A DNA stretch of 11,959 bases from RGIG9115 sp045648165 (GTDB lineage: Bacteria; Bacillota; Clostridia; UBA1381), in the NCBI GenBank assembly GCA_045648165.1, contig JAZRNL010000048.1, forward strand, positions 1-11,959. The letters are read 5' to 3'. The notes under the pieces were generated by a model. It saw only the letters and a list, made by a program, of their open reading frames with translations. It was not told the DNA's origin and made no database searches. This document shows positions 1-6,381 of this stretch, piece after piece; position 1 is the first letter of the stretch; each line of letters opens with the position of its first letter. The translations under genes were made by a program, and so were the position numbers.

Positions 1-94
1 AAAATAAATGTTATAATTCTTTTCGGATAATCAGGTAATTTCAGAGTGTTACTTGTATCTGTTTTTCCAACTGTAAAAGAAAGCAAAGATATTA

Positions 95-624
95 ATGAAA
101 AAAATCAAAAAGTTAGGCGTTCAGCTATTTACTGTTCGCGATTATATGCAGACTGAAGAAGATGTTTGCGATATATTAAAAAAGCTTAAGGCTTTAAGAT
201 ATGAACAAACTCAAACAGCAGGTTGCACTATTCCCTACGAAGTTTTCGAGCAGATTGCCAAAGAAGAAGACATTGAAATTGTTGGCACACACGACAATTT
301 TCAGATGATGTGTGATGATTTTGAAACTGCACTGAAAAATCATCAAGCACTGGGTACAATGTATATGGTATTGGCGGATTCGGCAAAGATACTGCAGCTG
401 AATATGTAGAGCTCGTCAAAGTATCGAACAGTATCGGCGAAAAGCTTGCCCCGTTGGGTGAACGCTTTACATATCATAACCATAGCCATGAATTTGCTAT
501 GCTTAACGATGGCAGAAAAGGATGGGATATTCTCTTTGATGGTCTTAACGCTGAATTTACTTCTTTTGTTCTCGGCACCTATTTGGTAGCATATGTAATA
601 CTAAAAAATCTCAGCAAATGCTGA
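95..624 (+). pseudogene. Sugar phosphate isomerase/epimerase remnant, frameshifted and 3'-truncated
   Basis: The first frame (95 to about 352) encodes an N-terminus starting MKKIKKLGVQLFTVRDYM, typical of the AP-endonuclease-2-like TIM-barrel sugar phosphate isomerase/epimerase family. That frame stops at 407-409. Similarity resumes in the frame one base over (codons beginning at 352), which reads GYNVYGIGGFGKD and then a YHNHSHEF stretch at about 473-496, the family's conserved His/Glu metal-site region. Adding one G to the GGG at 352-354 would join the frames as NHQALGYNVYGIG, so a single-base loss explains the break. The protein then follows the family to about 585 (FVLGTYLVAY, compare the usual DTYWV) and runs into the inverted repeat at 599-636, ending at a TGA at 622-624. 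About 165 of a usual 260-290 residues remain. No convincing Shine-Dalgarno site precedes the ATG. Substrate cannot be assigned. An assembly error could explain the frameshift but not the missing C-terminus. Confidence 0.72.
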
Positions 625-636
625 GATTTTTTAGTA
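599..636. terminator. Bidirectional intrinsic terminator, 18-bp perfect inverted repeat
   Basis: Arms at 599-616 and 619-636 are perfect reverse complements of 18 bases, separated by AA. The practical hairpin has a four-base loop. A core of TCTCAGC/GCTGAGA is flanked by six A on the left and six T on the right, so on either strand the stem is followed by a U-run. It lies 26 bases past the stop of the minus-strand MgtC-like gene and overlaps the end of the decayed plus-strand isomerase, as expected for a shared terminator between converging genes. Confidence 0.88.
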
Positions 637-661
637 CGTAAATGTAACAAAGTGAGCATAA

Positions 662-1345
662 TTATTTAACAGAATCTATGGCACAGGGATACTCAAATTT
701 CATAAGAAGCTTTTCTTCGCTTATGTTTTCAAGTACTTCTATATAGAATTTATAATCGAATGTACCCTCTGCATTTTTTGAGGCTGAAATATCTGTAACA
801 GATATTCCCATATCGGTGAGCCTTGCTACTGTCTTTTCCTCAAATCCTTCCTCTGTTACGCCTGTTATTGTAAGCCTTTTTGCTTTATGAGCTATCATAA
901 GCTTACTTTTGAAATGAAAAATGAACTGGACTGCAAGAATTATAACAGTCGACATAATTCCCACAAAGTACATACCGGCACCTAATGCCATACCTATTCC
1001 GGAAGTGGCCCAAATCCCCGCAGCAGTGGTAAGACCTTTTGTGGACCCACGCTGAACAAAAATCATCCCTGAGCCTAAAAATCCCACTCCTGTAACTATG
1101 CCCTGTGCCATCCGTGACGGATCAAGCCTCACTTCTCCGGGAAAAACACCTGTTTCAAAAAAATCGAAAAATCCGTACTTTGAAATAACCATCATAAGCG
1201 CAGCTGCGCAGGCAACAATGCAGTGAGTTCTCACGCCCGCATCCTTTGCACGGTTTTTTCTTTCGTATCCGATTGCTATGCCACATATACCTGCTACAAT
1301 TATCCGTGCAATAAGCTGTATGTTTCCCATTAATGTTTCAAACAC
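662..1345 (-). CDS. MgtC/SapB family membrane protein
   Basis: This 227-residue protein matches the MgtC/SapB family. Diagnostic stretches are GYERKNRAKDAGVRTH at 26-41, RLDPSRMAQGIVTGVGFLGSG at about 73-93 and the glycine-rich TTAAGIWATSGIGMALG at 106-122. Hydrophobic segments at about 8-26, 42-56, 82-98, 108-124 and 127-145 suggest five membrane helices, followed by a cytoplasmic domain of about 75 residues that resembles the ACT-like C-terminus of longer family members. Relatives are linked to growth at low magnesium, acid tolerance and, in pathogens, survival in macrophages, but most homologues in Firmicutes are uncharacterised and I would not infer virulence. The start is GTG at 1345-1343, chosen because GGGAGG at 1358-1353 sits seven bases upstream. 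An ATG directly followed by TAA (1351-1346) lies between the two. The gene follows argS by 55 bases across a hairpin and ends before the terminator at 599-636. Confidence 0.9.
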   Translation of the reverse strand: MFETLMGNIQLIARIIVAGICGIAIGYERKNRAKDAGVRTHCIVACAAALMMVISKYGFFDFFETGVFPGEVRLDPSRMAQGIVTGVGFLGSGMIFVQRGSTKGLTTAAGIWATSGIGMALGAGMYFVGIMSTVIILAVQFIFHFKSKLMIAHKAKRLTITGVTEEGFEEKTVARLTDMGISVTDISASKNAEGTFDYKFYIEVLENISEEKLLMKFEYPCAIDSVK

Positions 1346-1358
1346 TTACATACCTCCC
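1346..1358 (-). promoter_or_regulatory. Shine-Dalgarno site and ATG-TAA minimal ORF before the MgtC-like gene
   Basis: On the minus strand GGGAGG occupies 1358-1353, followed by ATG (1351-1349), TAA (1348-1346) and then the GTG start (1345-1343), all in frame. The ATG is only one base from the GGAGG, too close for efficient initiation, while the GTG is seven bases away. The site therefore decides the GTG start. Whether the ATG-TAA pair has any effect is unknown. Confidence 0.6.
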
Positions 1359-1364
1359 AAATAT

Positions 1365-1396
1365 TAAAACAGCAGAAAAAAATCTCTGCTGTTTTA
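1365..1396 (-). terminator. Intrinsic terminator after argS (possibly leaky)
   Basis: Arms TAAAACAGCAGA (1365-1376) and TCTGCTGTTTTA (1385-1396) form a perfect 12-bp inverted repeat around an eight-base loop. On the minus strand the GC-containing core CAGCAGA/TCTGCTG is followed by TTTTAATATTT, the usual form of a Rho-independent terminator. It begins four bases past the argS stop codon. The MgtC-like gene's Shine-Dalgarno site lies only six bases beyond it and I see no promoter between them, so either some transcripts read through or that gene has a promoter inside argS. Confidence 0.75.
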
Positions 1397-1400
1397 TCAA

Positions 1401-3098
1401 TCACATTTTCTCTACTGTTTCTATTCCCAGAAGCCCAAGGGCTGATTTTATAACGATTGTAGTTGCCTCAACAAGAGCAAGTCTTGCCTTACGGATTTTA
1501 GGGTCAACATCGTTTTTCAGAATAGGACTTACATTATAGAACTTATTAAAAAGCTTTGCAAGAGTTGTAACGTATCTGTTTACATAGAAAGGTTCATTCT
1601 TTTCTGCCGCTGCATAAACAGATTCGTAGAATTTTGAAATGTGCTTTACAAGCTCATACTCTTCATCGGTTGTCAGAAGTGAATAATCCGCATCACTATA
1701 GTCGGTTTCGCTCCTTCTCAGAATACTTCTTCCTCTTGCATAACTATACTGAACATAAGGACCGCTTTCGCCCTCAAAATCAAGCATTGTATCCCACGAG
1801 AACACTATATCCTTTTCTCTGTTATTTTTAAGGAACGCATAGAGTATTGCACCTATGCCAACCTTCTTCGCAACTTCTTCAGGCTTTTCAAGGTCGGGAC
1901 TGCTTTCTTTCATTATTCCCAGAGTTTTTGATATAGACTCATTTAGTACATCTTCAAGAAAAACAACGTCACCGTCACGGGTTGAAAGCTTTTTATCGGG
2001 GAATTTTACAAGCCCAAAACCTACGTGAACACAGGATTTGGCCCATTCACCGCACATCTTTTCAACAACAGAGAATATCTGCTTGAAATGAAGCGCCTGA
2101 GGCATTCCTACAACGTATATGTTCTTATGGAAATCATAAGTTCTGTGACGGTAAAGAGCTGCTGCAATATCACGGGTTGCATAAATCGTTGTTCCATTTG
2201 ATTTGAGAATCATACAAGGAGGCATATCTTCTGCGGATAAATCCACAACCATAGCGCCTTCGCTCTCTACCAGAAGCTCCTTTTTCTTTAGTATGTCAAC
2301 AACCTCATCCATTTTGTCGCTATAAAAACTCTCGCCATTATAGGAGTCGAATGAAATATTAAGCATATCATAAACTCTCTTGAATTCAACGAGACTTACC
2401 TCTCTAAAATATTTCCAGAGATTCGTTGTTTCTTCATCTCCCGCTTCAAGAAGCCGGAAAAACTCTCTTGCTTCGTCATCAAGCTCCGGCTGTTCTTTTG
2501 CAACCTCGTGGAAATGAACGTATAACTTAAGAAGCTCGTTTATTGGGTCTTTTTCAATAACAGAAGGGTCTCCCCATCTTTTATAAGCACTGATCAGCTT
2601 ACCAAACTGCGTTCCCCAGTCGCCAAGATGATTAATCTTTATTGTGTCGTAACCCAGGAAAGAATAAATCTTGTCAAGACTGTTACCAACTGCAGTTGAA
2701 AACAAGTGTCCTATATGAAAAGGCTTTGCTATATTGGGTGATGAAAACTCAACTATAACTCTTTTGCCATTACCTTCTTGTGATTTCCCATAATCCTCAC
2801 CTTTTGCAAACACCTCTGTAAGCTCTTCCTTTACAAAGCTGCTTCTTGAGAAAAAGAAATTAAGGTAACCCCCTGCCACATCAATTTTATCAACAAAATC
2901 CAGCTTGGGGAATTTTTCTGAAAGCTCCTTAGCAATAACAGGAGGTGCCTTTCTCATAACCTTTGCAAGAGGAAAGCAAGGGAATGCAAGGTCACCCATT
3001 TCTGGATTTGGCGGTATTTCAACAGAGCTCGCCACCTTATCGGTTTCGAGCTCTGTGATAATTGCAAGTTGTTCAATAATTTGTTGTTTAAAATCCAT
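1401..3098 (-). CDS. argS: Arginyl-tRNA synthetase (ArgS)
   Basis: This is a full-length class I aminoacyl-tRNA synthetase of 565 residues that charges tRNA-Arg with arginine in the cytoplasm. Residues 1 to about 85 form the Add-1 N-terminal domain that contacts the tRNA. The Rossmann catalytic domain follows with SSPNIAKPFHIGH at 119-131 (HIGH is 128-131) and GDWGTQFG at 159-166. The region corresponding to the KMSKS loop reads KKLSTRDGD at 369-377. The DALR-type anticodon-binding domain begins near 440 and the protein ends LLGIETVEKM, close to the usual family ending. The ATG at 3098 is preceded by CCGGAG with an eight-base spacer inside the 17-base gap after the upstream membrane-protein gene, so the two are probably co-transcribed. 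I see no T-box-like leader. No key residue appears missing. Confidence 0.98.
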   Translation of the reverse strand: MDFKQQIIEQLAIITELETDKVASSVEIPPNPEMGDLAFPCFPLAKVMRKAPPVIAKELSEKFPKLDFVDKIDVAGGYLNFFFSRSSFVKEELTEVFAKGEDYGKSQEGNGKRVIVEFSSPNIAKPFHIGHLFSTAVGNSLDKIYSFLGYDTIKINHLGDWGTQFGKLISAYKRWGDPSVIEKDPINELLKLYVHFHEVAKEQPELDDEAREFFRLLEAGDEETTNLWKYFREVSLVEFKRVYDMLNISFDSYNGESFYSDKMDEVVDILKKKELLVESEGAMVVDLSAEDMPPCMILKSNGTTIYATRDIAAALYRHRTYDFHKNIYVVGMPQALHFKQIFSVVEKMCGEWAKSCVHVGFGLVKFPDKKLSTRDGDVVFLEDVLNESISKTLGIMKESSPDLEKPEEVAKKVGIGAILYAFLKNNREKDIVFSWDTMLDFEGESGPYVQYSYARGRSILRRSETDYSDADYSLLTTDEEYELVKHISKFYESVYAAAEKNEPFYVNRYVTTLAKLFNKFYNVSPILKNDVDPKIRKARLALVEATTIVIKSALGLLGIETVEKM

Positions 3099-3115
3099 AT
3101 TGATAGTCTCCGGTT

Positions 3116-3952
3116 TTAGTCGTTTATTGAATTTTCCTGAACAGCAGTATTATCTGCAGTTTCAACTTCCTGCTGCACTACTTCACTTTTGTTTGCATCA
3201 TCAGTATTTTCTGAGGTATGACTATGATGACGACGTTTACGCCTTGACCTTCTCAAAGGTGAAATATACTTTATCCAGGCTTCCCTGCTGCGTGACATAT
3301 ATATTAATGCAAATGTTAATATAATATCTGAGCAAAACAAAGGAATTGTTTTCTTCATCCACCAATCGGGAGCCATTTTTCCATAAAGGAAATAATACAC
3401 AACCAATGGCACTATGAACACAACCAACATTTGCGCAAACATCAGCTTACATGTAATCTTACGGTCTCTGTCAATATAATATCCCATCAAGAACCAACAA
3501 ATCGCCGCAATATGGTTATAAAAAAGAGTTTCCGCATTACGTGACACCCATTGCATATGGTTAAACATCATATTCTCAACTTTTAAAAACTGCGCAACAT
3601 CAAATGACCAGTTTCCCGTTACAAGGTTGCTGAAAAACCACTGAAAAACCCACACATTGGCAAGCAGATAGATTACTGACATTGCATAGCAAGTAAATTT
3701 AAGCATATCCTTCTTTACCATCATATTCTTATGAGGATACATAATTCCAACCGACAACATTACATGCACAACACCAACCAGGCAGTATGCAAGATTGGAA
3801 ACATTAAGATAGCTTCTTTGATTATATTGCACATAGGATGTGATAATATCCAGCATTTCCCGGGTATGGCCAACCATATACACCACACCAAAAACAAATG
3901 ATAAAAATGCCAGCCCTGTTAAATTAATATGTATCTGACTTCTAGTATTCAA
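3116..3952 (-). CDS. Unrecognised six-helix membrane protein with basic/acidic C-terminal tail
   Basis: I do not recognise this 278-residue protein. Hydrophobic stretches at about 9-28, 53-72, 83-108, 143-160, 168-190 and 203-220 suggest six membrane helices. The loop between helices 3 and 4 is long and rich in Trp, Asn, His and Met (about 110-142), with NH pairs at 131-132 and 146-147. After the last helix comes a strongly basic run, RRSRRKRRHHSH at 234-245, then a hydrophilic tail of about 30 residues rich in Glu, Asp, Asn and Thr. No signal peptide cleavage site or enzymatic motif is evident. The start is TTG at 3952-3950, supported by GAAGGAG at 3967-3961 with an eight-base spacer; the two nearby upstream ATGs run into stops after three codons. 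It lies between murG and argS, has its own likely promoter at 4011-4039, and argS follows after 17 bases. Location next to murG does not establish a cell-wall role. Confidence 0.85.
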   Translation of the reverse strand: MNTRSQIHINLTGLAFLSFVFGVVYMVGHTREMLDIITSYVQYNQRSYLNVSNLAYCLVGVVHVMLSVGIMYPHKNMMVKKDMLKFTCYAMSVIYLLANVWVFQWFFSNLVTGNWSFDVAQFLKVENMMFNHMQWVSRNAETLFYNHIAAICWFLMGYYIDRDRKITCKLMFAQMLVVFIVPLVVYYFLYGKMAPDWWMKKTIPLFCSDIILTFALIYMSRSREAWIKYISPLRRSRRKRRHHSHTSENTDDANKSEVVQQEVETADNTAVQENSIND

Positions 3953-3965
3953 AATATCTACTCCT

Positions 3966-3981
3966 TCATAAGTTCATAAGT
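3966..3981 (-). repeat. 8-bp tandem duplication in the leader of the 278-residue membrane protein gene
   Basis: On the plus strand TCATAAGT occurs twice in direct succession (3966-3973 and 3974-3981). On the transcribed strand this gives ACTTATGA twice, immediately upstream of the Shine-Dalgarno GAAGGAG. It creates two tiny reading frames, ATG AAC TTA TGA (3977-3966) and ATG AAG GAG TAG (3969-3958). The second includes the Shine-Dalgarno bases themselves. The copies are exact; function is unknown and it may be simple replication slippage. Confidence 0.6.
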
Positions 3982-4010
3982 CCGCATATCCAGCAAGACA
4001 CAATATTTGT

Positions 4011-4039
4011 ATTTTATCACATCTGTTCTGATTTATCAA
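4011..4039 (-). promoter_or_regulatory. Predicted sigma-A extended -10 promoter for the membrane protein and argS
   Basis: Read on the minus strand, TTGATA (4039-4034) and TAAAAT (4016-4011) are separated by exactly 17 bases. The -10 box is directly preceded by TGA, giving the TGn extended -10 element. The predicted transcription start is near 4004, leaving a leader of about 50 bases before the TTG at 3952. It lies in the only intergenic gap above 100 bases between genes on this strand, just past the murG stop, and so separates the cell-wall block from the argS block. Confidence 0.7.
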
Positions 4040-4065
4040 TATCTTTTTCAAAAAAATATTAAATA

Positions 4066-5175
4066 TCATAAACTTTTTTTCATTTTCTTCATCAGTTCAA
4101 ATATTGCAGCACAGGCATCGTCCTTTTTCAGCTTCTTAAGATTTTCGCTCATTATTTCAAGCTTTTCTTTTTGAGACACCATATCTGTGATACGATTATA
4201 GAGCTCAGAGCCTGAAAGTTCGCTCTCAGGGAGAACGATACATCCTCCCTTTGCCTCAACCTCCCTGGCATTTTGCTCTTGATGATTTCTTACAACATTT
4301 GGTGACGGTATCATAATTGATGGTTTAAGCAAAACCGCCAGTTCCGCAACCGTTATAGCTCCTGACCTGCAAACCACAAGGTCTGCTGCAGACATAACCT
4401 TATCCATATTATTGATATAAGGTACTATCTGTATATCATCATGCAATTCAATTCCAAGCTCTGAAATTTTTTGGGATGTTTTTTCAAAATTACGGTCTCC
4501 TGTACCAAAAAGAATTCTGAACTTTTTCTCCTTGCAAAGTTCGGGAAGCATATCAACCACCGCATCATTTATTCTGTCGGCACCCAAGCTTCCGCCAAAT
4601 ATGAGAACAAACGGTTTATCGTCTTTTATTCCCAATATCTTTCTTGACTCTTCCTTATTGCTATTTACAATTTCTCCCCTGACAGGGTTTCCCGTAAATA
4701 CGCATTTGGAAGATGATTTCATATGATTTACGGTTTCTTCAAAGCTCACTGCCACATAATCCACATATTTTTCGCTTGCGGTTACTGTGAGTCCGGGATA
4801 TACATTCTGTTCATGAATAAGAGCAGGGATACCAAGCTTGCCTGCCGCCATAGCCACAGGTCCGCTTACATATCCTCCTGTGCAAACAACGCAATCAGGT
4901 TTAAATTCTTCCATTATTCTCTTACATTTATTTTTAGACTCATAGAGTTTTTTAAGCACTTTAAAATTTTTAAAAAGATTTTTACGGTTAAAACCCATAA
5001 CCTCTATGTACTCTATGTTATATCCCGCCTCAGGAACAAGCTTTGTTTCCAACCCACGCTTTGTACCAATAAAAAGAGCTTCAAAATTATCGTCGTGTTC
5101 ACCTGCATATCCGGCAATGGACAATGCGGGATTTATATGACCTCCAGTGCCTCCGCCGGCAAATATTACTCTCAT
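4066..5175 (-). CDS. murG: UDP-GlcNAc:lipid I N-acetylglucosaminyltransferase (MurG)
   Basis: MurG is a peripheral membrane GT-B glycosyltransferase that adds GlcNAc from UDP-GlcNAc to lipid I, giving lipid II on the cytoplasmic face. The 369-residue length is normal. The N-terminal GGGTGGHINPAL at 7-18 is the lipid I/diphosphate-binding glycine loop, HEQN is at 121-124, and TGNPVR at 161-166 is conserved. The C-terminal UDP-GlcNAc domain has GGSLGAD at 194-200, CRSGAITVAELA at 269-280 (usually SRAGATTLAEL) and the NHQEQNA motif at 298-304. The C-terminus is Lys-rich (KKMKKSL), in keeping with contact with the acidic membrane. The ATG at 5175 is eight bases from the ftsW stop, with only a weak Shine-Dalgarno match inside the end of ftsW, which suggests translational coupling. 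It is the last gene of the cell-wall block; no clear terminator follows, only an A/T hairpin. Confidence 0.98.
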   Translation of the reverse strand: MRVIFAGGGTGGHINPALSIAGYAGEHDDNFEALFIGTKRGLETKLVPEAGYNIEYIEVMGFNRKNLFKNFKVLKKLYESKNKCKRIMEEFKPDCVVCTGGYVSGPVAMAAGKLGIPALIHEQNVYPGLTVTASEKYVDYVAVSFEETVNHMKSSSKCVFTGNPVRGEIVNSNKEESRKILGIKDDKPFVLIFGGSLGADRINDAVVDMLPELCKEKKFRILFGTGDRNFEKTSQKISELGIELHDDIQIVPYINNMDKVMSAADLVVCRSGAITVAELAVLLKPSIMIPSPNVVRNHQEQNAREVEAKGGCIVLPESELSGSELYNRITDMVSQKEKLEIMSENLKKLKKDDACAAIFELMKKMKKSL

Positions 5176-5183
5176 TTAACCAC

Positions 5184-6359
5184 TCACTTTCCAAGGCTCC
5201 CATGCTCATTTACAGAGGCGCGGGATATATTAAGAAGTATTCCCATTTCAATCAGAATTACAAGTATGGCCGTTCCGCCATAACTGAAAAACGGCAAAGA
5301 AACGCCTGTATTTGGCACACTGGAAGTTGCCACCGCTATATTAAGAGTCGTCTGTATTGCTATTTGCGCCATAATTCCGGTTGCAAGAAGTGTTCCAAAA
5401 GTATCGGGAGCATTAAGTGCAATTCGGAAACCACGTAGGATTAAAAGGGCAAATATTATAATTATTATAGCCCCACCAATCAATCCCAGTTCCTCGCAGG
5501 CAACAGAGAATATAAAATCATTGTAAGGTTCGGGGAGATATGAGTATTTCTGAACACTCTGCCCGAGACCTCTCCCGAATAATCCTCCGGAGCCCATAGC
5601 ATAGAGCGCCTGTGCAATCTGGTATCCGGTGTACTGCATATCTTCAAAAGGACTTATAAAGCGCATTATACGAGCATATCTATTTGCATCCAGAAAATAT
5701 ATTGCAAAAAAACCTATTATACCTGCAACAGGGGCACCAATGATAAAAGGCTTAACCTTTGTTCCAGATGCGATCAAAATCCAAAGTCCGATACCGACTA
5801 TAACTATAGTTCCGCTAAGATGAGGCTCTATAAGCATAAGTAATGCAACGATCCCCAGGGTTACTGCAAAAAAGCCAAAATCGTGAAGCTTTGCAACATT
5901 AAACCTGCCTGTTGAAATTCGTTCAGCAAAAAACATTGCTATTGCGAGTTTCATAAATTCAGAGGGCTGAAGCTGAAATCCGGGAAGCTGAAGCCAACGC
6001 CTCGAACCATTTAGCGAAACTCCTATGCCGGGTATTGCAACCAAACAAAGGAGTATAACACAAATCCCGAAGAACAGGGTTGAATATTTCTTATATATTC
6101 TATAATCAATCTTCGACACAACTACCATTCCTGTAAGACCAACTGCTACAAACAACAACTGTTTTTTGAAAAAGTAGTAGGAGTCGTTATATTTTGCAGC
6201 TCCCGGAGGTGCAGATGCAGATAAGAGCATAACAAGACCTATAGACAAAAGAAGCATGATAAGAAATAAAAATGCATAATCAATACCCCTTTGTCCGGGC
6301 ACAGTACGCATACCAAGCTTGTCTAAAAGCCCTGTTTTTGTTGATTTTTTCTTAGCCAA
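5184..6359 (-). CDS. ftsW: SEDS-family peptidoglycan glycosyltransferase FtsW/SpoVE
   Basis: SEDS proteins polymerise lipid II into glycan strands at the septum together with a class B PBP. The protein has a Lys-rich cytoplasmic N-terminus of about 25 residues and about ten hydrophobic segments. Family motifs (numbered from the upstream GTG at 6368) are NGSRRWLQLPGFQLQPSEFMK at 120-140, EPHLSGT at 181-187, GGLFGRGLGQ at 261-270, LPEPYNDFIFSV at 278-289 with Asp284 in the extracellular loop thought to hold the catalytic Asp, and LPFFSYGGTAILV at 358-370. I prefer the TTG at 6359-6357 (391 residues): GAGGTGA at 6371-6365 is correctly spaced for it, whereas the GTG at 6368 lies inside that site. 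FtsW and SpoVE cannot be told apart by sequence alone; the position before murG fits either. It directly follows mraY, with no murD between them. Confidence 0.96.
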   Translation of the reverse strand: MAKKKSTKTGLLDKLGMRTVPGQRGIDYAFLFLIMLLLSIGLVMLLSASAPPGAAKYNDSYYFFKKQLLFVAVGLTGMVVVSKIDYRIYKKYSTLFFGICVILLCLVAIPGIGVSLNGSRRWLQLPGFQLQPSEFMKLAIAMFFAERISTGRFNVAKLHDFGFFAVTLGIVALLMLIEPHLSGTIVIVGIGLWILIASGTKVKPFIIGAPVAGIIGFFAIYFLDANRYARIMRFISPFEDMQYTGYQIAQALYAMGSGGLFGRGLGQSVQKYSYLPEPYNDFIFSVACEELGLIGGAIIIIIFALLILRGFRIALNAPDTFGTLLATGIMAQIAIQTTLNIAVATSSVPNTGVSLPFFSYGGTAILVILIEMGILLNISRASVNEHGSLGK

Positions 6360-6364
6360 TTTTT

Positions 6365-6371
6365 TCACCTC
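6365..6371 (-). promoter_or_regulatory. Shine-Dalgarno site that decides the ftsW start
   Basis: On the minus strand the sequence is GAGGTGA, an uninterrupted match to the 16S anti-Shine-Dalgarno complement, followed by five A and then TTG at 6359. The first possible start in frame, GTG at 6368-6366, overlaps the site and so could not be used with it. This argues for a TTG start and a protein three residues shorter. Confidence 0.65.
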
Positions 6372-6381
6372 AAATCAGAAT

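Noticed and set aside
1..94. Possible promoter (TATAAT at 12-17) or end of an upstream gene at the left edge
   Set aside because: No -35 box can be seen because the window starts too close, and all frames are stopped. Nothing here can be supported.
4039..4060. A/T-only imperfect hairpin just after murG as a terminator
   Set aside because: It has no GC core, a mismatch and almost no loop, and it overlaps the predicted -35 region. It is too weak to call.
4723..5283. Plus-strand open frame of 186 codons across murG and the end of ftsW
   Set aside because: It is antisense to two conserved genes and gives a Cys/His/Ile-rich translation with no recognisable domain.
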